A DNA stretch of 64,000 nt from Oceanobacillus bengalensis (lineage in GTDB: Bacteria > Bacillota > Bacilli > Bacillales > Amphibacillaceae). Where the stretch lies: assembly GCF_003628445.1 (NCBI RefSeq), contig NZ_RBZO01000007.1, forward strand, positions 1 to 64,000, written 5' to 3'. This document shows, in pieces, positions 27,619 to 35,087 of the stretch. The notes beneath the pieces are model-generated. The model saw only the letters and a list, made by a program, of their open reading frames with translations, did no database searches and had not been told where the DNA came from. The position numbers were made by a program, and so were the translations under genes. Every line of letters begins with the position of its first letter. The stretch's first letter is position 1.

Positions 27619-28383
27619 TTACATTGCTCCTAACTCTATATTTTCTGTAGTAATTTGATTCGGAAGTTTATTCTGTTTCAATAATTCTAAACTCGTGCAA
27701 AATTTGGATGCACTTCTTTGTTTGCAATTGATTTGTTGTAAAATACGTGTTAGCCATAAAGGGACACTATCGTTTACTTTTACTTCTAATACGATAAGAT
27801 TTTTATCAATAAAGTTTATACCGTGAGGCCCTTTTTCCACTTGCAGGTCGTCATTTCTACAACGAAGGTTATGGTCAAAAGTTATTCTTAAATCAGGGTC
27901 GTAGATACAATGAAGTGCATGACGGTCATAACTTACAACCATCGCAGGCTCTAATCGGTATAGTGAGCGAAAATAATCAATTTCACGTAATACTTGTAGA
28001 TTTGAAGTTTCATAGCTATCTAATGAGCAGTTCTCTAACCTTTCTAGATAACGGTATGCTTCCTTTAATGGAAGAAGCATTCGCCGTTTATTTACTACAT
28101 CCTTGTGTTTCTGTTTTACCTCAAAAAAAGCTGTACTATTGATATCCGTGTCATTGTAAATTCTTAAGCGAAGTTTCTGCCTGTACCTTAGTTTGTTTTT
28201 AGTTTCAAAGTAAATTTTGTAGTCTGAGCTTTCAAAATATAGACTTGTGACTGTGTACATACCATCTACGCCAAATTTATCTGGGCGCATATATGGTAAC
28301 AACTGATAGACAAGCTCAGAGTATTGATCAGTTGTTATAAGATACTTCTGTTCTCTTCTTCTAAAAATCTCAATCGTCATCAT
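27619..28383 (-). CDS. VTC-domain polyphosphate polymerase
   Basis: 254 residues, a stand-alone VTC catalytic domain of the triphosphate-tunnel type. The N-terminal RRREQKYLIT provides the family's ExK motif. The strands SLYFES and LRYRQKLRLRIY and the later FFEVKQKHKDVVNKRR and VLEVKVND carry the basic and acidic tunnel residues. The family makes polyphosphate from ATP. GGGAGGAGGAGG precedes the ATG. It forms a two-gene operon with DUF4956. No CotH gene is nearby, unlike in many related clusters. Confidence 0.88.
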   Translation of the reverse strand: MMTIEIFRRREQKYLITTDQYSELVYQLLPYMRPDKFGVDGMYTVTSLYFESSDYKIYFETKNKLRYRQKLRLRIYNDTDINSTAFFEVKQKHKDVVNKRRMLLPLKEAYRYLERLENCSLDSYETSNLQVLREIDYFRSLYRLEPAMVVSYDRHALHCIYDPDLRITFDHNLRCRNDDLQVEKGPHGINFIDKNLIVLEVKVNDSVPLWLTRILQQINCKQRSASKFCTSLELLKQNKLPNQITTENIELGAM

Positions 28384-28517
28384 TCCTCCTCCTCCCTAAT
28401 ATGTACTTTAATGCATCTATGTAAGATTCCAATGTGAAACAGATGAGGGTTTGATGATAAATAAATGTGAATTTATTAATTTATTGTAAAGGTTCCCTTA
28501 TTAGCAAAAAAATGAAT

Positions 28518-28529
28518 ACAAACGTTTGT
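28518..28529. repeat. ACAAACGTTTGT palindrome
   Basis: A perfect 12-base palindrome lies in the gap between the VTC gene and the 68-aa membrane gene. It is identical to 3322-3333 and similar to sites at 20246-20257 and 21406-21417. Confidence 0.6.
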
Positions 28530-28550
28530 TTTAAATTTGTGGAAAAAAAT

Positions 28551-28577
28551 TAAGAGACCACTAGTTGTGGTCTCTTA
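28551..28577 (-). terminator. Terminator of the 68-aa membrane gene
   Basis: The perfect stem TAAGAGACCAC / GTGGTCTCTTA has a 5-base loop. On the minus strand it is followed by AATTTTTTTCC, 14 bases past the stop. Confidence 0.85.
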
Positions 28578-28590
28578 TAGTCGGTTGAGG

Positions 28591-28797
28591 TTAGTTAAAA
28601 TATTTCTTTAGTAATGCTCTTACTCCGAGGTAGATTAATACTAACGCAAAGACGATTACTGCAATAACTCCGATAGTCATTAATATCGTTTCAATAGTAA
28701 TTAAGAAGGCAAGGCCTATTGCGGTAGCAAAGTATCCAACAAGTATCAACGCAAACCCTGAAAGCATTGCCGCTAAATATAACAATACGCATGGCAT
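28591..28797 (-). CDS. Small membrane protein, 68 aa
   Basis: 68 residues with two long hydrophobic helices (about 5-30 and 33-58) and a basic end, RALLKKYFN. GGAGGGAATTGCT lies about 9 bases before the ATG, and a clean terminator follows. I do not recognise a family. It lies between the polyphosphate polymerase pair and a collagen-like gene, all on the minus strand, but each has its own boundary, so a shared role is only a guess. Confidence 0.75.
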   Translation of the reverse strand: MPCVLLYLAAMLSGFALILVGYFATAIGLAFLITIETILMTIGVIAVIVFALVLIYLGVRALLKKYFN

Positions 28798-28884
28798 AGC
28801 AATTCCCTCCTTCCACTATATACAATATGAGGAAGTAAAGGGAATGCTTGTATGGTTGTCTAGCATTCTGCTAAATTCGTTAAA

Positions 28885-29403
28885 TTAGAAGCACTGAAAC
28901 GAATTAATTTGATTTAAGTCTATGCCGAAATAAACCCATCTCCAACCATTCCATCTCCAACCAGCAATGGAGTTTCTTCCAACAAAAGTAGGATAGTACC
29001 AGAAGGAATCTCTTCTTAACCAAACATAAGTGAAACGGCGTAAACATCCACGGATTCCACCTGGGTCAACTGCGAAAGTTTGGAATTGTGATTGCTCTGG
29101 AGTGAAATTTGGTGGTGCAGATGCTGGTGGTCCATCTTGGCCGCCTCCTGTTCCAGGTCCGCCGCCAGGAAAACCTCCAGGTCCTCCACCTGGGAACCCG
29201 CCAGGTCCTCCGCCAGGAAAACCTCCAGGCCCTCCACCTGGGAACCCGCCAGGCCCTCCACCTGGGAACCCGCCAGGCCCACTACCAGGACCTCCTCCTG
29301 GTCCAAACATTTGATTTAATATATACCATGGAAGGTTAAATTGTCTGTTTTCCTCATTATCTTGATATGGTGGTTGATAATGTTGCGGATAATAATTATT
29401 CAT
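28885..29403 (-). CDS. Collagen-like Gly/Pro-repeat protein with conserved C-terminal domain
   Basis: 172 residues in three parts. A Tyr/Pro/Gln-rich N-terminus (1-33) is followed by Gly-Pro-Phe repeats (about 34-92) built from an 8-residue unit GGFPGGGP. The C-terminal domain of about 65 residues has one Cys near its start (RGCLRRF) and one near its end (FQCF), and many Trp and Tyr (WRWNGWRWVYFG). No signal peptide is seen. Similar proteins in Bacillus are often mislabelled as transporters. The layout suits a spore-surface protein, but this is inference. Confidence 0.75.
   Translation of the reverse strand: MNNYYPQHYQPPYQDNEENRQFNLPWYILNQMFGPGGGPGSGPGGFPGGGPGGFPGGGPGGFPGGGPGGFPGGGPGGFPGGGPGTGGGQDGPPASAPPNFTPEQSQFQTFAVDPGGIRGCLRRFTYVWLRRDSFWYYPTFVGRNSIAGWRWNGWRWVYFGIDLNQINSFQCF
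29161..29295. repeat. 24-base tandem repeats inside the collagen-like gene
   Basis: About five and a half copies of a 24-base unit encode GGFPGGGP. Two unit subtypes alternate (CCAGGAAAACCTCCAGG and CCTGGGAACCCGCCAGG types), which suggests duplication of a 48-base pair of units. The stretch is much more GC-rich than its surroundings. Confidence 0.85.
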
Positions 29404-29558
29404 GAAATATTTCCCCCTTTAAAATCGTTCTCTTCAATATATGGGGAAATGGTCTAGATGGGGAGTGATTTTCTAAAGAATAGGCATTTGCATAGGATTT
29501 ATGAATAAAATGAGTGAATAGAAAAACCAACAAATAGGTTAGACGCCCATTTCCGTTG

Positions 29559-30044
29559 TTATATTTTTATTATTGTTTCTGTTTTCATTCGAGATACAAG
29601 AAGCCAACCAATGATTGACCCAGTTAGACTGCTTACGAGAAACGGTGGAATAAATGCGAATGCACCCACTGCATTGCCCATTAAAAGATAAGCAAATGGT
29701 ATAGCAACGAATGCCCCAATAATTCCACTGCCTAAACCTTCACCAATTGCAGCCAAGGGCTTTTTGTTAGATTTCTTATAAAAGTATCCTGCTAAGAAGG
29801 CTCCAACCATGCTACCAGGAAATGCTAGTAATGTACCTAGTCCAAGCATATTCCGTAAGAGACTAATCATAAAGGCGATGATTACAGCAGGTCCAGGACC
29901 GAGTAAGACCCCAGCTGCGACATTTATGGCATGTTGCATTGGATATGCTCTAACAACGCCTGCGGGAAACCAGATTAATTGGGCAGTAATCGTTCCAATT
30001 GCAATGAACACGGCCATTGTAGTGATGAGTCGGGTTTTATTCAT
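29559..30044 (-). CDS. thiW: ThiW, S component of an ECF-type thiamine precursor transporter
   Basis: 161 residues with five or six membrane helices. The N-terminal WFPAGVVRAYPMQHAINVAAGVLLGPG and the central LAFPGSMVGAFLAG are characteristic of ThiW, the energy-coupling-factor substrate-binding component thought to bind the thiazole moiety. A TPP riboswitch and terminator stand upstream, which confirms the thiamine link. The shared EcfA/EcfT energising genes are not adjacent, as is usual for group II ECF systems. Confidence 0.92.
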   Translation of the reverse strand: MNKTRLITTMAVFIAIGTITAQLIWFPAGVVRAYPMQHAINVAAGVLLGPGPAVIIAFMISLLRNMLGLGTLLAFPGSMVGAFLAGYFYKKSNKKPLAAIGEGLGSGIIGAFVAIPFAYLLMGNAVGAFAFIPPFLVSSLTGSIIGWLLVSRMKTETIIKI

Positions 30045-30073
30045 AATTTCCTCCTTTCCCTATTAAGAACAGC

Positions 30074-30109
30074 AAAAAAGCCAGATCCAATGATGATTGG
30101 ACCTGGCTC
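30074..30109 (-). terminator. Riboswitch-controlled terminator of thiW
   Basis: On the minus strand GCCAGGTCCAAT / ATTGGATCTGGC is followed by TTTTTT. It lies between the TPP aptamer and thiW, so it is the expression platform for transcriptional attenuation. Confidence 0.88.
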
Positions 30110-30146
30110 ATTAATTCTTGAGAATAATAGGTTGACAGTTTCGTCC

Positions 30147-30239
30147 CACTACTTCCCTCCGCTGGTATTAACCAGATCAGGTCCATAAGGGTCGGAAACC
30201 TATCCTCTCAGCCCATCATTTTGGGCACCCCTAGTAGTT
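30147..30239 (-). ncRNA. TPP riboswitch (THI element)
   Basis: On the minus strand the conserved aptamer blocks appear in order: ACTACTAGGGGTGCCC, GGGCTGAGA, ACCCTTATGGACCTGATC, TGGTTAATACCAGCGGAGGGA and AGTAGT. The outer ACTACT / AGTAGT pair forms P1. Thiamine pyrophosphate binding should favour the downstream terminator and shut off thiW. Confidence 0.95.
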
Positions 30240-30375
30240 AGATAATTTTTTTAATTTGTAGACAACAATAGGATAACAAATATTTTAAAAAATAACAATT
30301 CATAATTAAAAATAGTTAGCCTCCCTAAACAATACATGATATAAATAGATTAATTAAAACAAGGAGATTTTCAGA

Positions 30376-30855
30376 ATGATAGTTAGATTAAGTCACAATG
30401 ATAAGGAAACGGCTAAGCGAATTTTAGAAATTCAAATTCCAGCATACAGGGTGGAAGCAGAAATGATCGGGTTCCATGATATACCGCAGCTTAACGATAC
30501 GGTGAAATCAATCATGGGGAGCGGGGAGACCTTTCTCGGTTATATGGATGGACCAAATTTACTTGGAGTACTGTCGTTTGTTGATAGGAATAATGATATT
30601 GAAATCTGTCGTCTAGTCGTTCATCCAACTTTTTTTAGAAAGGGAATTGCAAGAAAGTTATTGGCATACATTTTGTCCAAAAGTGAAACAGAAAAAAGAA
30701 TAACTGTAAGTACAGGGGATAGGAATGAACCAGCGATGAATCTCTACCAATGTTCTGGTTTCAGTAAATTTGCTGAAACAGAAATTAATGACGGGGTTTA
30801 TTTGGCTCACTTAGAAAGAAAGGGAAATGAAGGGGGAGGAGGAAGGCTGGCATGA
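30376..30855 (+). CDS. GNAT family N-acetyltransferase
   Basis: 159 residues with the acetyl-CoA loop RKGIARKLLAYIL at about residues 93-105, preceded by the strand EICRLVVHP and followed by STGDRNEPAMNLYQCSGF. This is the YkkB/RimI-like layout. AAGGAG lies about 9 bases before the ATG. Its stop overlaps the next start by 4 bases (ATGA), tying it to the LytTR-fusion regulator. The substrate is unknown. The coupling suggests it may modify a product of, or resistance target for, the adjacent ABC system. Confidence 0.88.
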   Translation: MIVRLSHNDKETAKRILEIQIPAYRVEAEMIGFHDIPQLNDTVKSIMGSGETFLGYMDGPNLLGVLSFVDRNNDIEICRLVVHPTFFRKGIARKLLAYILSKSETEKRITVSTGDRNEPAMNLYQCSGFSKFAETEINDGVYLAHLERKGNEGGGGRLA

Positions 30856-31895
30856 CATTCTTTAAAGTAGAAAACCTAGAAAAGCATGATAAAGATTCAA
30901 TTTTGTTTCCAACTTTTAATTTAGAAATGGCTGAAAAGGAGATCGTAGCTATTTATTCCACATTAAATGTCAGGCATACGATATTGGGCATGATTACAGG
31001 CGAAATACCAATTTCATCAGGTAATATAATGATTAGTGGTAGTAGTCTCCGGAAAGATCGAATGACATATTTTAGAGAGATAGGTATATGTTTTTTTGAA
31101 GAAGGTTTATATGAACGATTAACGATAAAAGACTATTTAAGGTTCTTTGGTGATTTATATAATTTCAAACAAACGTTTGATCAAATTTTTCAACTAGTAC
31201 AGTTACATACAAAGAAAAATGTAAAGATTAAGCACCTATCTGGTTCAGAAAAAAGAAGAGTTCAATTTGCTAGATTACTAATACAAAATCCAAAGCTATA
31301 CATTTTGGAGGAAGCCGATTTACATGTAGATATGGAAACAAAACGGGTACTTATTAATATGATCCATCACATTAAGGAAGGAGGAAAAAGTGTCTTAATC
31401 CTAACAGGAAGTATGGAAAGTGCAATTACATTAGCAGATCAAGTCTTTCGTTTAGACGAGGATGGTTTACGTAAAATAGAAACCGAAACGGAAGAAGTGA
31501 CTGGAAAGGCAGAGGAAGTTGCGCAAATTGAGAAGGAATCTGAAATTATCCCCATCGGGTTCAATAAGATTCCTACAAAAGTAAATGATAAAATTGTCCT
31601 ATTTGACCCGCCTGAAATTGATTACATAGAAAGTTACGATGGCGGGTCAAAAATTTATATTAGAGGTGATATCTTTCCGAGTACCCTTACACTAAATCAT
31701 TTAGAAGAAAAATTGCGGGCCTATGGATTTTTTAGATGTCATCGTTCTTATATAGTTAATTTGCAAAAAGTTCGTGAAGTTATTACCTGGACAAGAAATA
31801 GTTATAGTTTAGTGCTTGATGATAAGAAAAAGACTTCTATTCCATTATCTAAGAGTAAAATGGTGTTGTTAAAGGAACTGTTGGGACTAAAATAA
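30852..31895 (+). CDS. Degenerate ABC-ATPase domain fused to LytTR DNA-binding domain
   Basis: 347 residues. Residues 1-200 have the fold order of an ABC ATPase, but the Walker A region (about 36-43) reads STLNVRHT with no GxxGxGKS/T. The signature LSGSEKRR is kept, and the Walker B region reads YILEEAD instead of LLLDEP. ATP hydrolysis is therefore unlikely. A Glu-rich linker (about 205-235) leads to a C-terminal LytTR domain (about 245-347; IDYIESYDGGSKIYIRG and FRCHRSYIVNLQKVRE). It precedes an ABC ATPase/permease pair and probably regulates it. Confidence 0.88.
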   Translation: MTFFKVENLEKHDKDSILFPTFNLEMAEKEIVAIYSTLNVRHTILGMITGEIPISSGNIMISGSSLRKDRMTYFREIGICFFEEGLYERLTIKDYLRFFGDLYNFKQTFDQIFQLVQLHTKKNVKIKHLSGSEKRRVQFARLLIQNPKLYILEEADLHVDMETKRVLINMIHHIKEGGKSVLILTGSMESAITLADQVFRLDEDGLRKIETETEEVTGKAEEVAQIEKESEIIPIGFNKIPTKVNDKIVLFDPPEIDYIESYDGGSKIYIRGDIFPSTLTLNHLEEKLRAYGFFRCHRSYIVNLQKVREVITWTRNSYSLVLDDKKKTSIPLSKSKMVLLKELLGLK

Positions 31896-32003
31896 GCTCC
31901 ATTCATTCTAACAATTACTCCTTTCATGGAAAATATAGTGTTTTTCACTCCTTTTTTGATTAATCTATAGGTGTAAGCAAAACGAATTTGCAAAGGGGAA
32001 TGA
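31896..32003 (+). promoter_or_regulatory. Regulatory gap between the LytTR-fusion gene and the ABC pair
   Basis: ACTCCTTT occurs twice as a direct repeat (31917-31924 and 31947-31954), 30 bases apart, about three helix turns. It is followed by TTTTTTGATTAATCTATAGG, which can include a -10 element. LytTR proteins bind direct repeats, so this is a candidate site, although it does not match the textbook LytTR consensus closely. Confidence 0.4.
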
Positions 32004-32855
32004 ATGTTGGAGAACGTAATTGAAGTGAAACATTTAGCAAAAGTATTTGGAAATCAAACAGCATTGGAAGATGTAAATTTCAGTGTACAAAAAGGGGAAA
32101 CTTTTGGGTTCTTAGGTCCGAGTGGATCTGGAAAAACAACAACTATAAAAATCCTGACAGGTCAATTATCACCAACCTCAGGAGAGATTAAGGTATTAGA
32201 TCTTCCATTCCTATCTTTAAAGAAATCAGATTATCGAAAAAGAATTGGTGTTTTAACAGACAATAGTGGACTATATCAAAGACTATCCATCTATGAAAAT
32301 TTGAAATTATATTGTCAGCTATATGATGTACCGATAAAACGAATAGACGAAGTATTGGAGACTGTTAACCTAGCTAGCGAAGCAAAAAAGGTAGTTTCAA
32401 AATTATCAAAAGGAATGCTACAACGTGTAACGTTAGCAAGAGCTTTCCTACATGAACCTGATTTATTGTTTTTAGACGAACCGACATCTGCTCTTGATCC
32501 AGTAAACTCAAAACATATACATAAGGGATTAAAAAAGTTAAATGATAAAGGTACAACCATCTTTTTAACCACACATGATATGAGTGAGGCAGAACAGCTA
32601 TGTGATAGAGTGGCATTTTTAAATAAAGGCCAAATTAGATTATTAGATGCGCCAAAGATGTTACGCCTGAAGTATGCTGATGAATCAATTCAGGTACAGT
32701 TAACCAATGGCAAAGAAATTCTAATTCCTAAGGGTCCTGAGGGGGCAGATGAACTGCATAACTATATGTCTAAGGGCCAAGTAGTATCTATTCATTCAAA
32801 TGAACCAACATTAGGAGATATTTTCGTAGAGATTACTGGGAGGGAATTAATATGA
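32004..32855 (+). CDS. ABC transporter ATP-binding protein
   Basis: 283 residues. All ABC motifs are intact: Walker A GPSGSGKTT (about 38-46), signature LSKGMLQRVTLARA, Walker B LLFLDEPTSALD and the switch His in LTTHDM. The C-terminal 70 residues form the accessory domain found in ABC-2 exporters of the antibiotic/peptide resistance type. AAAGGGG lies 7 bases before the ATG. It overlaps the permease gene by 4 bases. In contrast to its upstream neighbour it should be an active ATPase. Confidence 0.93.
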   Translation: MLENVIEVKHLAKVFGNQTALEDVNFSVQKGETFGFLGPSGSGKTTTIKILTGQLSPTSGEIKVLDLPFLSLKKSDYRKRIGVLTDNSGLYQRLSIYENLKLYCQLYDVPIKRIDEVLETVNLASEAKKVVSKLSKGMLQRVTLARAFLHEPDLLFLDEPTSALDPVNSKHIHKGLKKLNDKGTTIFLTTHDMSEAEQLCDRVAFLNKGQIRLLDAPKMLRLKYADESIQVQLTNGKEILIPKGPEGADELHNYMSKGQVVSIHSNEPTLGDIFVEITGRELI

Positions 32856-33562
32856 CATTTCGCGTGAAACGAATGTATGCAATTTTTCAAAAGGACCTGA
32901 AGGATTTATCCAAGAATATGTATATAGGATCAACGGTGTTCATGGCAGTTTTGCTTGCTGCACTTTATGGAAGAATGGATGGCATCACATTAGAGTTACA
33001 TTTTATGGTGATTAATATGACTTTTGCAATCGTAACGGGCTTTATTCAATGTGCAATTATTGCCGAAGAAAAGGAAAAAAATACGTTGCGTGGTCTTATG
33101 TTATCTCCGGCTACGATATCCGAAATTATGGCTGGCAAAAGTTTAGTAAGCTTTATTACTACCATTGTCACTCTAATAATTTGTATGTGGCTAACTGGAT
33201 ATACACCAGCAAGTATACTACCTATTGCAATTGCAATCATTTTATCTATCTTTTTCTATATTGCTATGGGAACTCTTTTGGGATTATTAAGTAAATCAGT
33301 AATGGAGGCTTCCGTTATCGTTTTACCAGTATTATTTATTTTTGGATTTGGCTCTTTTCTAGTAGGTTTTATAGATGAATATCCAGTTCTAAAGGTTATT
33401 GAGTATTTCCCAAATGTACAAATCATTGATTTAGCATATAAGGTTGAAGAAGGATTAGGTTTTGGAGATATTTGGTCCCATTTAGGTGTAATTATGGCTT
33501 GGGTGGTTGTGACAGCTCTGATTACTATAGTAGTATTTAAGAAAAGGGAAATGGACGAATAA
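32852..33562 (+). CDS. ABC-2 type permease
   Basis: 236 residues with six membrane helices in the ABC-2 pattern. A first cytosolic helix (RMYAIFQKDLKDLSKN) is followed by the conserved coupling segment AEEKEKNTLRGLMLSPATISEIMAGKSL between helices 2 and 3. It is coupled to the ATPase gene by an ATGA overlap. Together they make a minimal exporter (two ATPases plus two permeases). The substrate is unknown; a peptide or lipid-like antimicrobial is typical for such pairs. Confidence 0.9.
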   Translation: MTFRVKRMYAIFQKDLKDLSKNMYIGSTVFMAVLLAALYGRMDGITLELHFMVINMTFAIVTGFIQCAIIAEEKEKNTLRGLMLSPATISEIMAGKSLVSFITTIVTLIICMWLTGYTPASILPIAIAIILSIFFYIAMGTLLGLLSKSVMEASVIVLPVLFIFGFGSFLVGFIDEYPVLKVIEYFPNVQIIDLAYKVEEGLGFGDIWSHLGVIMAWVVVTALITIVVFKKREMDE

Positions 33563-33638
33563 ATTGTCGATATTTCCTGGGAAATGCTGTCGAACTTTTT
33601 GAAAAAATGTTGGGTTTTTTCTTACTAATCTATAGGGA

Positions 33639-34562
33639 ATGATAAAGATGAGCTTGGATAGTCGTGTAATGAATTGGGTAATTAATAATGTGGATGCAAC
33701 CGCTAAAGCTCATTCTGCCTACCGCCTAAAAGGAAGCACTTCTTCTACACTACATTTAGTGAAGTTAGTCGTGAACCAAAAGGAGAAAGAGGTAGTGCTT
33801 CGACAGTTTGATAATAAGGAATGGCTCAAGCAGGAACCTGATCTTGTTATTCATGAGGCAGAAAGTTTACGTATAGGAACCCGTGTAAGTATACCTACAC
33901 CAGAAATCATTGCCTATGATGAGACAGGCATAGTGAATGGTATTCCAATGGTATTAATGTCGAAAGTGGAAGGTAAGGTTAAACTTGATATTACTGATAG
34001 ACAAGCTTGGTTAAAGGGACTTGCGGACGCACTTGTTAGGGTTCATGAAGTTGATGACGTAGAGAATTTACCTTGGAGGTATTTCCCTTATAATCAGCAA
34101 GTAGGGGGTCATATTCCTTCTTGGACCAAAGTACCGGAAGTATGGGATAAGGCTGTGTCTATAATCAAAAGGCCATTTCCAGCTTATAAAAAATGTTTTA
34201 TTCACCGAGATTATCATCCTACAAATGTGCTATGGCAAGGGAACAGAGTAAGTGGGATTGTTGATTGGGTAAATGCTTGTCTTGGACCTAGGGGAGTTGA
34301 TGTTGGGCATTGCCGGGTGAACTTAGCTATGTTGTATGGTGTTGATGTAGCGGATGAATTTTTAAAAGCTTATACGAATGCAGCAGGAGTATCCTTTGTA
34401 TATAACCCATATTGGGATTTCATCTCTTTAAATGATATTCTTGATAATGACAGGCCATCCGTTTATCCAGGTTGGGTGGTATTTGGTGTAAAGGGTTTAA
34501 CTGAAGATCTTATGGTAGAGCGATTAGATAAATACATAAGTAGTTTATTAGAAAAAATGTAA
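33639..34562 (+). CDS. APH-family phosphotransferase
   Basis: 307 residues with the aminoglycoside/choline kinase fold. The catalytic loop HRDYHPTNVLW (about residues 188-198) has the HxDxxxxN pattern. The metal-binding aspartate follows in GIVDWVNA. An N-lobe lysine is not obvious. Start is at 33639 or the ATG at 33648; the second has GATAAAG upstream, the first ATAGGG. The family phosphorylates aminoglycosides, macrolides, sugars or amino alcohols, and this member cannot be assigned. It shares an 11-base upstream motif with the ABC pair. Confidence 0.87.
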   Translation: MIKMSLDSRVMNWVINNVDATAKAHSAYRLKGSTSSTLHLVKLVVNQKEKEVVLRQFDNKEWLKQEPDLVIHEAESLRIGTRVSIPTPEIIAYDETGIVNGIPMVLMSKVEGKVKLDITDRQAWLKGLADALVRVHEVDDVENLPWRYFPYNQQVGGHIPSWTKVPEVWDKAVSIIKRPFPAYKKCFIHRDYHPTNVLWQGNRVSGIVDWVNACLGPRGVDVGHCRVNLAMLYGVDVADEFLKAYTNAAGVSFVYNPYWDFISLNDILDNDRPSVYPGWVVFGVKGLTEDLMVERLDKYISSLLEKM

Positions 34563-34566
34563 CCAT

Positions 34567-34614
34567 AAAAAAAGGGGGTCGTTGGTGCACAAAAACCAAT
34601 TACCCCTTTTTTAT
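34567..34614 (+). terminator. Terminator of the APH-family gene
   Basis: AAAAAAGGGGGTcGTTGGT pairs with ACCAATTACCCCTTTTTT. It lies 5 bases after the stop. Confidence 0.8.
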
Positions 34615-34796
34615 CGATGGAGCATAGAAGGCCTGAATCCCTGACCTTTTGCATGCCATGTAAGTACTTTCTAGGCTTGAGCTAATGCCCGATGTTCAAA
34701 CAAATGAAGATATTATTTACAACTGCTTTATCGATACTATATAGTGTTACTATATGATAAATATGTTGTTTTGTAGATTTTGTAGAGGGGGAATCT

Positions 34797-35087
34797 TTGT
34801 TGGAAAAACCTCAGAGTGATAAAATGGATTATCGATTTAAAATAGCAAATCGGGAAGCGTTAATTGGTGTTGGATTAGCGATTTTTAATTTTATTTGGTG
34901 GTTTGGCTTTGCTTATGGATTAGGAAGTAAGGATCCATCAGAGTATACATATGTTTTTGGATTACCAGCATGGTTTTTCTATAGTTGTGTTCTTAGCTTT
35001 ATTATAATTTCTATATTAGTAATTATTGTAGTTAAATTATTTTTCGTAGAAGTACCATTTGAGGATGATGAGGAGTTCAAGGAATGA
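34797..35087 (+). CDS. DUF997 (YhdT) small membrane subunit
   Basis: 96 residues with two membrane helices (about 20-45 and 58-85) and an acidic tail, VPFEDDEEFKE. The start is a TTG at 34797 or 34800, after GAGGGGGAAT. DUF997/YhdT proteins are encoded directly before the pantothenate symporter PanF in many bacteria, as here, with a 4-base overlap. It may be a small subunit or stabiliser of PanF; the role is not proven. Confidence 0.85.
   Translation: MLEKPQSDKMDYRFKIANREALIGVGLAIFNFIWWFGFAYGLGSKDPSEYTYVFGLPAWFFYSCVLSFIIISILVIIVVKLFFVEVPFEDDEEFKE

Noticed and set aside
29030-29319. Pro-rich open frames opposite the collagen-like gene, also CRISPR-like look of the tandem repeats
   Set aside because: They are antisense reflections of GC-rich 24-base coding repeats. 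There are no unique spacers, so it is not a CRISPR array.
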